A stretch of 36,423 nucleotides of DNA from Thomasclavelia cocleata (GTDB lineage: Bacteria; Bacillota_I; Bacilli_A; Erysipelotrichales; Coprobacillaceae). The notes beneath the pieces are model-generated. The model ran no database searches. It was given only the letters and a program-made list of their open reading frames with translations, and was not told the origin of the DNA. Where the stretch lies: the NCBI RefSeq assembly GCF_900102365.1, contig NZ_FOIN01000025.1, positions 1 through 36,423 of the forward strand, in the 5' to 3' direction. A program made the translations under genes and the position numbers. Of the stretch, positions 20,698 to 27,491 are shown piece after piece (positions within the stretch are counted from its first letter, which is position 1; each line of letters begins with the position of its first letter).

Positions 20698-22647
20698 ATG
20701 GCCCGTAATTTCTATATTGATAATATAAATGATATTAATAAATTAAATGAAATAAGTATATTATTAAATGGTATGGAAGAAGTATCAAGAATTAAAATAA
20801 GTAAAACAGAGATATCATTTTATTGTGAACATCCAGAAAATGTTCATGAGGTTTTAAAAGAGTGTTATCCTGAACTAGTATTGAAAGAAGAAATAAATTC
20901 ACGTAAAAGAGAGTTTATAGCACCAGAAAATAAAACAGAATATATTTTTATGTTTACTAATTTAGAAACAGAAGAGGAAGCTAAAGAAATTGAGGAAGTT
21001 ATTTCACGCTATTCTGCTTATGAAAATGTTAGTCTTGATTTTACCAATAAGTTATTAAAAGTTACTACAAGTCAAAAAAATATTTTAGTAAGATTGAATC
21101 GTTTAGTTGATAAGGTTAATCCTAATATAGATGTGGAACAATGGAAAAAACCATTTAAATCACAAGACTTATTTCAAGAAAAATATTTAAAGACAATGTC
21201 AAAATTAGCTATTTTATTTGTTGCACTTGCTTTAGGATTGGTAACAAGAAATGATCCTAGTATAGTTACAAATATTGCCTGGTTAGTAGCGATAATTATT
21301 TTTAATGAGACGATTTTACGACGAGCATATAGAGATTTAAAAGTTAAGCATTATATTAGTGAAAATATTACAATTAATATTGCATGTTTATTTGGTTGGG
21401 TTTATGGTGCGTATGTTGAAACATTAGTGGTTTCTTTGATTTTTCAATTAAGTGAACGTTTTCAAATGTATCTAATCAATTTAACGATGGAAAAAATAAA
21501 TAATGAAATCAGTCCTGTTCAATTAGGAAGACGAGAAATTAAGAAAAATGAATATGAAATGGTATCACTTGAGGATATAGATATTGGTGATATTATTGTT
21601 ATTATGCCAGGAGAAACTATTCCATTAGGAGGAAAAGTTGTTTCTGGGACAAGTGATTTAGATATGTTTGCTATTAATGGTAGTGATATTTTAGATAAGG
21701 TTAATGAAGGGTCAGAAGTACAAAGTGGTAGCGTCAATGTTAGTGAGATGCTGAAAATAGAGGTTTTATATACATATGATCATAGTGCGATGAATAAAGT
21801 TTTAGAAATTGCAATGATGGCACCAGTGAATTCATCACGAACTCATAAATTAGTAGAACTAATTTCTAAGGTTTATACAGTTGTTCTAGTTGTTGCGGGG
21901 GTTGTATGTGCAACAATAGTACCATTTATTAATATTGAAACTAATTTTAAATATGTTTATTTAGGTGCTATTTTATTGACGATTTCGGGATCTTTTGCTT
22001 ATAAACAGGTTTCATCGTTTGCGATCTTATCGGGGGTTGCTAAGGCATTTTCTAAAATTATTGTAATAAAAGAAAATAGTGGTTTAGATGCTTTGAATTT
22101 ATGTCATACGATAATTTATGATCGTTTTGATGGTGTAGAAGTAACTGAAGAGGAGATGGAGTTGTTTTCTAAATTATCAAGAATTAATCGAGATCTAATT
22201 ATTTATAATGATGGGCCTGTTGATTTAGAAAATGATCAGTATCAGATTTATAATAATTTATCTGTAAAGAAAAAATTAGAGATTATGGAAGAAGCTAGTG
22301 TTGCTGGGCCAGTAGCTTATATTGGAGATAATTCAAAAGATATTGCTTTATTGCAAAAGGCTTATGTAGGAATTAGTAGAGGTGGTATAAAAGATAAAAA
22401 AGTTATTGAAAATAGTGATATCATGTTAATGAATTCAAATTTAAATACAGTAATGGAAACATTTATGATTTCTAAAAAACAAAAAGATGTTACGTTTGAA
22501 AATATTTTTATGAGTTTATTTATTAATGTTATTATGATGCTTGTTGCAATAAGTGGTATATTGCCATGGTGGGTAGCTTTAGTAATTTATTTGTTAGAAG
22601 TAGTAATTGTGTTATTAAATACACATCGAATCATTGATATGAAATAA
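20698..22647 (+). CDS. Degenerate heavy-metal P-type ATPase-like membrane protein, probably catalytically dead
   Basis: A 649-residue intact reading frame with P1B-ATPase layout: two HMA-like N-terminal modules (about 3-70 and 80-155) without CxxC, then about seven or eight membrane segments with an actuator-like domain (GRREIKKNEYEMVSLEDIDIG ... IMPGETIPLGGKV). The key motifs are replaced. TGE reads INGSD (326-330). The CPC helix motif reads SGSFAY (430-435). DKTGT reads YDRFDG (474-479, D475 kept). GDGxND reads GDNSKD (543-548). Only about 68 residues separate D475 from G543, versus some 200 in active pumps, so the ATP-binding N-domain is essentially absent. AAAGGAG lies 6 bases before the ATG. 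Likely a non-pumping paralogue; role unknown. Confidence 0.85.
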   Translation: MARNFYIDNINDINKLNEISILLNGMEEVSRIKISKTEISFYCEHPENVHEVLKECYPELVLKEEINSRKREFIAPENKTEYIFMFTNLETEEEAKEIEEVISRYSAYENVSLDFTNKLLKVTTSQKNILVRLNRLVDKVNPNIDVEQWKKPFKSQDLFQEKYLKTMSKLAILFVALALGLVTRNDPSIVTNIAWLVAIIIFNETILRRAYRDLKVKHYISENITINIACLFGWVYGAYVETLVVSLIFQLSERFQMYLINLTMEKINNEISPVQLGRREIKKNEYEMVSLEDIDIGDIIVIMPGETIPLGGKVVSGTSDLDMFAINGSDILDKVNEGSEVQSGSVNVSEMLKIEVLYTYDHSAMNKVLEIAMMAPVNSSRTHKLVELISKVYTVVLVVAGVVCATIVPFINIETNFKYVYLGAILLTISGSFAYKQVSSFAILSGVAKAFSKIIVIKENSGLDALNLCHTIIYDRFDGVEVTEEEMELFSKLSRINRDLIIYNDGPVDLENDQYQIYNNLSVKKKLEIMEEASVAGPVAYIGDNSKDIALLQKAYVGISRGGIKDKKVIENSDIMLMNSNLNTVMETFMISKKQKDVTFENIFMSLFINVIMMLVAISGILPWWVALVIYLLEVVIVLLNTHRIIDMK

Positions 22648-22673
22648 AGTCGGTTGATATAAACTGACTTTTT
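22646..22673 (+). terminator. Terminator after the ATPase-like gene
   Basis: Stem AAAGTCGGTT/AACTGACTTT (22646-22655 with 22662-22671, one G-U pair), loop GATATA, T-run to 22673. It starts at the last two bases of the stop codon. Confidence 0.8.
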
Positions 22674-22974
22674 ATTAAAGGAAGAGATTATTTAAAGAGA
22701 TGGGAATAATTGAGATTTATGCTGTAGATTATCTATATGGATAATTGAATAATTAAAGATTTAGAAATTGTTTTTTGGTAATAAATAAGCCATTGGAAAA
22801 TGATGATAATATAAACATAGAACAATTATTAGAGGGGCAATATCGTTTATTGTTTATCATGTTTTAAAAAGAGAGGTAACAGTAATTAATGATGTTTGTT
22901 TATGGCTACTAATTTAGAGAATAATATGATTGGGTGTTAAGGGTTAGCAATGGAAGTAAAGGCGGAGAAAGTAA
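22648..22974. other. 327-base spacer with a possible gene relic
   Basis: Apart from the terminator at its left end no functional element is clear. The frame 22766-22867 reads INKPLENDDNINIEQLLEG and then QYRLLFI. Shifting frame at about 22858 continues HVLKREVTVINDVCLWLLI to 22917. This looks like a frameshifted gene fragment without a start. No promoter stands out for the RluA gene that follows. Confidence 0.35.
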
Positions 22975-23811
22975 ATGAATAAATATCTAGTAAAGAAAGA
23001 TATTTTATTAATGGAGTTTTTATTAAATTTTTATAGTAAAAAAAATGTGAAAAATTTATTAAAGTATAAACAAGTAAAGGTAAATGGTAGAGTTGTAAGT
23101 CAGTTTAATTATCAGTTGAATAAGGGTGATCAAGTTATGATTGATAAGAGTGAAATTAATGAAACTGATTTGAAAATTATTTATGAAGATAAAGAATTGA
23201 TTGTTATTAATAAGCCTTCTGGATTGTTAAGTGTTTCTGGAGGTGGTGAAAAAGAAAAAACAGCATATCATATGGTTTCAAAGTATTTAAAAGCAAAGAA
23301 TAAAAATGCTAAGATATTTGTAGTGCATCGTTTAGATAAGGATACTTCTGGAGTGTTGATGTTTGCTAAAAATGAAGTGATAAAAATTAAACTTCAAAAT
23401 AATTGGAATACAATTGTATCTAAACGAGGTTATTTAGCTATTGTTGAAGGAAAGCTAAGGAAAAAGCATGGGACAATAAAGAATTATTTAGCAGAGAGTA
23501 AAACTCAGATGGTTTATATAACTAATAATAAGGGTAAATTAGCAATTACTAATTATAAAGTATTAAAAGAATCGTCTGATAATTCATTAGTTGAAGTATT
23601 TTTGGATACGGGTCGTAAAAATCAAATTAGGGTACATATGCAATCGTTAGGACATAGCATTGTTGGAGATAAAAAATATGGTGCTGTAACTAATCCAATA
23701 AAAAGAATGGGTTTACATTGTCATATTTTTGCATTTGTTCATCCAGATACAAAAGCTAAATATGAATTTGAAGCACCAGTTCCAGAAGAATTTAATAAGA
23801 TATTTAAATGA
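22975..23811 (+). CDS. RluA-family pseudouridine synthase (second copy)
   Basis: A 278-residue enzyme that isomerises uridine in structured RNA, most likely rRNA. It has an N-terminal S4-like segment (LLKYKQVKVNGRVVSQFNYQL) and the RluA catalytic motif VVHRLDKDTSGVLMFAK with D121, followed by TGRKNQIRVHMQSLGHSIVGD. It belongs to the RluC/RluD group but differs clearly from the copy at 10990, so the two probably modify different sites. GGCGGAG lies before the ATG. It is transcribed toward infC, with no strong terminator seen before the infC promoter. Confidence 0.9.
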   Translation: MNKYLVKKDILLMEFLLNFYSKKNVKNLLKYKQVKVNGRVVSQFNYQLNKGDQVMIDKSEINETDLKIIYEDKELIVINKPSGLLSVSGGGEKEKTAYHMVSKYLKAKNKNAKIFVVHRLDKDTSGVLMFAKNEVIKIKLQNNWNTIVSKRGYLAIVEGKLRKKHGTIKNYLAESKTQMVYITNNKGKLAITNYKVLKESSDNSLVEVFLDTGRKNQIRVHMQSLGHSIVGDKKYGAVTNPIKRMGLHCHIFAFVHPDTKAKYEFEAPVPEEFNKIFK

Positions 23812-23866
23812 GTTAAAATATAGTAATAAATATAATAATCATACATATATTATTAATGGTGATGAA

Positions 23867-23944
23867 ATGTTTACGATCATGGTATTATTAGGGTTTACAA
23901 TGATTGGATTTTTTAAATATTTACAAATAAAAGAAGATGAATAA
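23867..23944 (+). CDS. Possible 25-residue single-span membrane micropeptide
   Basis: MFTIMVLLGFTMIGFFKY followed by LQIKEDE: one hydrophobic segment and a charged tail, sitting between the RluA gene and the infC promoter. The upstream GGTGAT is close and only moderately convincing as a ribosome binding site. Very short frames like this can be chance, so this is a tentative call. Confidence 0.3.
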   Translation: MFTIMVLLGFTMIGFFKYLQIKEDE

Positions 23945-23956
23945 ATTAAAAAAATG

Positions 23957-23985
23957 TTGACTCAAGGTAAATATAGTGATATTAT
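23957..23985 (+). promoter_or_regulatory. Promoter of the infC-rpmI-rplT operon
   Basis: TTGACT (23957-23962), a 17-base spacer, and TATTAT (23980-23985) with an extended TG (23977-23978). The predicted start, near 23992, gives a leader of about 150 bases. Confidence 0.8.
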
Positions 23986-23991
23986 GTTTAA

Positions 23992-24133
23992 GTAAATGAA
24001 AAGTAGTGGAAAGAAGGAGTGCCTGCTTCTCGCCTGATTGATGATGTCAATAGGCAAACGTCACTAAGATAGTTATCTTATTGTCAATGCGTGGGTACTT
24101 AGTGTGCTCACTTTTTATTTAAACTACTAAAAT
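23992..24133 (+). ncRNA. Ribosomal-protein leader (L20-type) of the infC operon
   Basis: A structured leader where Bacillota infC operons carry the L20-responsive leader that halts transcription when L20 is in excess. Visible elements: AGAAG/CTTCT (about 24012-24030), a longer hairpin GCCT-ATTGA/TCAAT-AGGC (about 24033-24056), and CACTAAG (from about 24061). CACTAAG can pair with the distant CTTAGTG, while the local TAAGAT/ATCTTA hairpin overlaps it and competes. GTGCTCAC followed by TTTTTATTT comes just before the ribosome binding site. The L20 assignment rests on position and gene content; the exact switching fold was not computed. Confidence 0.7.
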
Positions 24134-24146
24134 GGAGGTGGCTTTT

Positions 24147-24686
24147 ATTAGCAGATTTGATAACAGAAAACCAAAACAACCAGATGAGTTAGTAAACGAA
24201 AAGATTCGTTTTAAAGAAGTCTTGGTAATTGATCAAAATGGTGATCAGTTAGGAGTGAAAACTCGCAATCAGGCAATAGATATTGCTTATAAAGAGGGAC
24301 TTGATTTAGTGTGTGTTGCACCAAATGCAAAACCGCCAGTATGTCGAATTATGGACTTTGGTAAGTATCGTTTTGAGCAACAAAAGAAAGCTAAAGAAAT
24401 GAAACGAAATTCTAAAGTTGTTGCATTAAAAGAAACGCAATTATCTGTAACTATTGATGTTCATGATAAAAATGTTAAATTGAAGAGAACATTAAAATGG
24501 TTAGAAGAAGGTAATAAGGTTAAAGTAGCTATTAGATTTAGAGGACGTCAATTAGCTCATATGGATCTTGGTAAAAAAGTTATTGATGACTTCGTGGCTG
24601 AATGTGCTGAAGTTGGACAAATTGAAAAACCAGCTAAGCTTGAAGGTAGAACTTTAACTGCAATAATTGCACCAAAGAAAAAATAA
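24147..24686 (+). CDS. infC: Translation initiation factor IF-3, ATT start
   Basis: A 179-residue factor that binds the 30S subunit, blocks 50S joining and checks the start codon and initiator tRNA. Conserved segments: VNEKIRFKEVLVIDQNGDQLG, LVCVAPNAKPPVCRIMDFGK, FEQQKKAKEMK, and the C-terminal domain from VKVAIRFRGRQLAH to EGRTL. GGAGGTG (24134-24140) lies 6 bases before an in-frame ATT, the rare start codon used by infC in E. coli and Bacillus for self-control by IF-3. An ATG 15 bases upstream coincides with the ribosome binding site and is rejected. First gene of the operon, behind the leader. Confidence 0.93.
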   Translation: MSRFDNRKPKQPDELVNEKIRFKEVLVIDQNGDQLGVKTRNQAIDIAYKEGLDLVCVAPNAKPPVCRIMDFGKYRFEQQKKAKEMKRNSKVVALKETQLSVTIDVHDKNVKLKRTLKWLEEGNKVKVAIRFRGRQLAHMDLGKKVIDDFVAECAEVGQIEKPAKLEGRTLTAIIAPKKK

Positions 24687-24703
24687 TTTAGGAGGAATAT
24701 ATT

Positions 24704-24898
24704 ATGCCAAAAATGAAATCACATAGTGGTCTTAAGAAACGTTTAAAAAGAACAGGTAGTGGTAAATTAAAACGTAGTCACGCTTACGTATCACACTTAT
24801 CTCATAACAAAACTCATAAACAAAAGAAACATTTAGCTAAAGCAACTTTAGTACATGCTTCTGATTATAAGAGAATTAAGTCAAGATTATGTAAATAG
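24704..24898 (+). CDS. rpmI: 50S ribosomal protein L35 (bL35)
   Basis: A 64-residue, very basic protein with the family start [20 protein letters not shown] and the ending KRIKSRLCK. It belongs to the large ribosomal subunit. The order infC-rpmI-rplT is conserved in most bacteria. It starts 17 bases after infC with AGGAGG upstream. Confidence 0.97.
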   Translation: MPKMKSHSGLKKRLKRTGSGKLKRSHAYVSHLSHNKTHKQKKHLAKATLVHASDYKRIKSRLCK

Positions 24899-24921
24899 TT
24901 TTAAATAGGAGGAATATATAA

Positions 24922-25281
24922 ATGGCAAGAGTAAAAGGTGGATTTACTACAAGACGTAGAAGAAAAAAAGTATTAAAATTAGCCAAAGGTTACTTTGGAG
25001 CTAAACATAGATTATATAAAACTGCTCATGAACAAGTTATGCATTCATTAGCTTATTCATATAGAGATAGAAGACAAGTTAAAAGAGATATGAGAAAATT
25101 ATGGATTGCTCGTATTAATGCAGCTGCAAGATTAAATGATATTTCATACTCTAAATTAATGCACGGATTAAAATTAGCTAATGTGGAAATTAATCGTAAA
25201 ATGTTATCAGAAGTTGCGATTTGTGATCCAAAAGGATTTACTGAAATTGTAAATACTGCTAAAAAAGCATTGGAAGCATAA
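24922..25281 (+). CDS. rplT: 50S ribosomal protein L20 (bL20)
   Basis: A 119-residue basic protein needed for early 50S assembly, and the likely feedback regulator of this operon through its leader. Signatures are [42 protein letters not shown], and [22 protein letters not shown]. Start and length are standard; AGGAGG lies 8 bases before the ATG. It is followed directly by an intrinsic terminator. Confidence 0.97.
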   Translation: MARVKGGFTTRRRRKKVLKLAKGYFGAKHRLYKTAHEQVMHSLAYSYRDRRQVKRDMRKLWIARINAAARLNDISYSKLMHGLKLANVEINRKMLSEVAICDPKGFTEIVNTAKKALEA

Positions 25282-25286
25282 TCATT

Positions 25287-25324
25287 AGACTGTTGGTTTG
25301 TATGTAAAATCAGCAGTCTTTTTT
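25287..25324 (+). terminator. Terminator of the infC-rpmI-rplT operon
   Basis: AGACTGTTG pairs with CAGCAGTCT (25287-25295 with 25311-25319, one G-U pair) and is followed by a T-run to 25324. Confidence 0.85.
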
Positions 25325-25353
25325 ATGTTGTTTTAAATTTTTAGTATTGGCTA

Positions 25354-25362
25354 TGTTATAAT
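25354..25362 (+). promoter_or_regulatory. Extended -10 promoter facing into the IS110 element
   Basis: TGTTATAAT lies 114 bases before the left repeat of the IS. The only frame behind it (MKKFENIKIVDFMS, 14 codons from about 25418) has no ribosome binding site. The promoter may once have served a gene to the right, now separated by the element. Confidence 0.45.
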
Positions 25363-25476
25363 AGATTTATATTATATTGTTTTGGAGCTAACTATATAAA
25401 AATCAAGTAATTTTTATGAAAAAGTTTGAAAATATTAAAATTGTTGATTTTATGAGTTAACTTGTATAGAACTTTG

Positions 25477-25489
25477 AAAATTGAATATT
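25477..25489 (+). repeat. Left inverted repeat of the IS110 element
   Basis: AAAATTGAATATT; the reverse complement is found at 26933-26945. The similarity continues for about 12 more bases with gaps. Confidence 0.65.
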
Positions 25490-25560
25490 TGTATGTGATT
25501 TTGGGCATGACAAAAACAACTTTTAAAAAGGCATTTTTAAAAATTTGTATATTTGTTTAG

Positions 25561-26748
25561 TTATCTTAAAAGTGCAGGATCAAACTTTTGATTAGTGCTT
25601 AATAGATGATAAATGATTCTAAGTAGTTTTCTTACACAATGACCTTGAGCACAACGATGTCCTTTACCTTGAGAAATCTTTAATTCATAATATTGTTTAA
25701 ATATAGGATTATGATTGATTACAGGCAATATGATTTGATATAAGGTCTTTCTTAGATATTTTGATCCTTTCTTAGTGATAGAGGTATGTTGTGCAGTAAA
25801 TTGACTGGATTCATAGTGTAGAGGTGCTACTCCTGCAAATTTTATGATCTGAGAAGGCTTTTTATAGTTGCTTATATCTCCTAATTCGGCTAAAATAGAA
25901 GTACCAGAGAAATGAGAAATTCCTGGTATGGATAGGATAGGAGAGTTGTTTTTCACGGAGAACTCTTCTATTTTTTTATCTGTCTCAGCAATTTGCTTAT
26001 TGATAAGTTCTATTTGATTGACCAAGTGCTTGATTTGAATAATCTCAGCTGTAGAAGAAATACCAATAGAAGATTTAGCACATTCTTTTAACTGTTCAGG
26101 TGTTAAAGCGATGCGTTTTCCTCTGCCGTTGATATCAAAACATTTGCGAATGGTTCTGATATCTGTATTAGCGATATCTTCAGCACTGCCAAATGTTTTG
26201 AGAAGATTCATATAGACAGTGCCATATTTAGATTTGAATAATCTGTTAAACTCAGGGAATACGATATCAATACATTTCTGTAGGCGATTTGTATAAACAT
26301 TAAGTTCTTCCTTTAGATTATGATGATGTCTGGTCAATTGTTTTTGTTCATAAAAATCGAAGCTGTTGACTTTCGTAATGCGATATTGTTTCTTGCGTTC
26401 AGGAGTATCAAGAACATCGCAAATGGTTAAAGTATCGAGCTTATCATTTTTGGTAATCCCACCTTGCATTTTACGAGTAAAATCAGTGGTCTTAGGGTTA
26501 ATCAAAGCAACAGTAAAAGCATTACTTAAAAGAAACTTTAATAAAGCAAAATGATAATGCCCAGTATCCTCCATACCTATTAAAATAGAGTTTTTAGAAA
26601 ATGGTTTAAGTTTATTGATAAGAAAGTCAAAGCCTTCTTTATTATTAGAAAAAGAAACAGGGTCGACTAAAAGTTCACCAGTATCTTTATCCATGACACA
26701 AAAGAAGTGATTATTCTTACCGATATCAATACCAACTAAATAATTCAT
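25561..26748 (-). CDS. IS110-family DEDD transposase/recombinase
   Basis: A 395-residue transposase. The N-terminal RuvC-like DEDD domain begins LVGIDIGKNNHFF, with the acidic residues visible in GIDIG, GMEDTG and TKNDKLDT. A middle coiled region follows. The C-terminal Tnp20 domain has SIPGISHFSGTSILAELGDI and KFAGVAPLHYESSQF, which includes the serine region used for strand attack. No frameshift is seen, so it is probably active. The ATG at 26748 begins MNYLVGID and is preceded by AAAGGA; the frame continues 75 bases upstream in the non-coding end. IS110 enzymes work with an element-encoded bridge RNA. Confidence 0.93.
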   Translation of the reverse strand: MNYLVGIDIGKNNHFFCVMDKDTGELLVDPVSFSNNKEGFDFLINKLKPFSKNSILIGMEDTGHYHFALLKFLLSNAFTVALINPKTTDFTRKMQGGITKNDKLDTLTICDVLDTPERKKQYRITKVNSFDFYEQKQLTRHHHNLKEELNVYTNRLQKCIDIVFPEFNRLFKSKYGTVYMNLLKTFGSAEDIANTDIRTIRKCFDINGRGKRIALTPEQLKECAKSSIGISSTAEIIQIKHLVNQIELINKQIAETDKKIEEFSVKNNSPILSIPGISHFSGTSILAELGDISNYKKPSQIIKFAGVAPLHYESSQFTAQHTSITKKGSKYLRKTLYQIILPVINHNPIFKQYYELKISQGKGHRCAQGHCVRKLLRIIYHLLSTNQKFDPALLR

Positions 26749-26945
26749 AAAACAGTATCCTTTCTTTATGTAGATAATGTGAAAATGGTATCCACAACGT
26801 TTAGACCACAAAACCTGGTTCAAAATAGGAATTCAAGACTCATCTAACTCATCATTGTTTAGGAATAAGGTGTGGTAAGAACCTCCAAAAAGTAGTCAAG
26901 CCACAGGGAGAAAAATACAAATCCACATTCACAATATTCAATTTT
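26749..26945 (-). ncRNA. Candidate bridge-RNA region of the IS110 element
   Basis: The 197 non-coding bases ahead of the transposase on its own strand are where IS110-subgroup elements encode the bridge RNA that pairs with target and donor DNA. On the minus strand TGTGG (26905-26901) and CCACA (26875-26871) can close a 25-base internal loop, the expected shape of a target-binding loop. A second segment containing TGGT and ACCA (about 26812-26786) could form the donor loop. Folding was done by eye only. Confidence 0.35.
26933..26945 (-). repeat. Right inverted repeat of the IS110 element
   Basis: AATATTCAATTTT, the exact reverse complement of 25477-25489. Confidence 0.65.
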
Positions 26946-27008
26946 ACAGTAAATTTAAACAGTCATCGACCACGGATAAATAAGGTTGATAGAAAGGAAA
27001 AAGTATAC

Positions 27009-27041
27009 TATAAATGACTAATTAAATGAGTCATTTATAAT
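27009..27041 (+). promoter_or_regulatory. Promoter with overlapping inverted repeat, upstream of the SRPBCC gene
   Basis: TATAAATGACT and AGTCATTTATA (27009-27019 and 27029-27039) form an 11-base inverted repeat with a 9-base spacer. The right arm runs into TATAAT (27036-27041), a probable -10 about 15 bases before the start codon. No T-run follows, so an operator is more likely than a terminator. Confidence 0.5.
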
Positions 27042-27056
27042 ATACCAGGGATAAAG

Positions 27057-27452
27057 ATGAAAAGGGTGGAAATGAAAATTGATTTTAAAAGTAGTGTAGA
27101 AGAAGTTTTTAAAATAGTGAGTAATATGGATGATTGTTCTTGGCGAAGTGATTTATCAAAAGTGAAAAAAGTTGATAATCACACATATCTTGAGTATGAT
27201 CGTAAACATCATGTTACTAATATTAATATAACTAACTGTCGAAAAAATATTCAATTTGAATATGATATTCAAAATAATAATTATACAGGGCATTGGAGTG
27301 GACAGTTTGCACCATTAAAAAATGGAGGGTGTCGAATGTATTTGGTATTTTATTTTGAACCATGTTCTATACTAGGTAATTTTATAAATGTTGATAAATT
27401 TGAAGAGCGCTATATAGAAGATTTAAGGAAAAAATTACGTGAGTATGAATAA
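27057..27452 (+). CDS. SRPBCC (START/Bet v1-like) family protein
   Basis: A 131-residue soluble protein with the opening strand-helix pattern of SRPBCC folds (VEMKIDFKSSVEEVFKIVSNMDDCSWRSDL). Alternating strands follow (THHVTNINITNC-like and GHWSGQFAPL), then a strand plus long C-terminal helix (CRMYLVFYFE ... FEERYIEDLRKKLREYE). This fold binds hydrophobic ligands; no ligand can be named. The start at 27057 is preceded by AGGGA; an internal ATG at 27072 with GGGTGG close by is the alternative. It is the first gene right of the IS110 element and shares a terminator with the convergent phosphoesterase gene. Confidence 0.7.
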   Translation: MKRVEMKIDFKSSVEEVFKIVSNMDDCSWRSDLSKVKKVDNHTYLEYDRKHHVTNINITNCRKNIQFEYDIQNNNYTGHWSGQFAPLKNGGCRMYLVFYFEPCSILGNFINVDKFEERYIEDLRKKLREYE

Positions 27453-27465
27453 TAGAAAATTATTT

Positions 27466-27491
27466 GAATCATTTTAAAATGATTCTTTTTT
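27466..27491. terminator. Shared terminator of the SRPBCC and phosphoesterase genes
   Basis: GAATCATT/AATGATTC (27466-27473 with 27478-27485), loop TTAA, then T6 on the plus strand. The minus-strand stop codon (27476-27474) lies in the loop. The plus-strand T-run is much better than the minus-strand one. Confidence 0.75.

Larger units (their letters stand above)
25477..26945 (-). mobile_element. IS110-family insertion sequence, apparently complete
   Basis: About 1.47 kb bounded by a perfect 13-base inverted repeat AAAATTGAATATT (25477-25489, inverted at 26933-26945) that continues imperfectly inward (TTGTATGTGATT versus GTGAATGTGGATT). It encodes one intact transposase on the minus strand. 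The non-coding part ahead of the transposase (about 197 bases) is longer than the part behind it (84 bases), as in the IS110 subgroup that carries its bridge RNA at the transposase-proximal 5' end. True ends may lie a few bases off the repeats. No target duplication is expected for this family and none is seen. Confidence 0.7.

Noticed and set aside
21519-21737. Minus-strand frame inside the ATPase-like gene
   Set aside because: Shadow frame; no ribosome binding site or recognisable motif.
20698-22647. Calling this gene an active copper or cadmium exporter
   Set aside because: TGE, CPC, DKTGT and GDGxND are all altered and the ATP-binding domain is missing, so a normal transport annotation would mislead.
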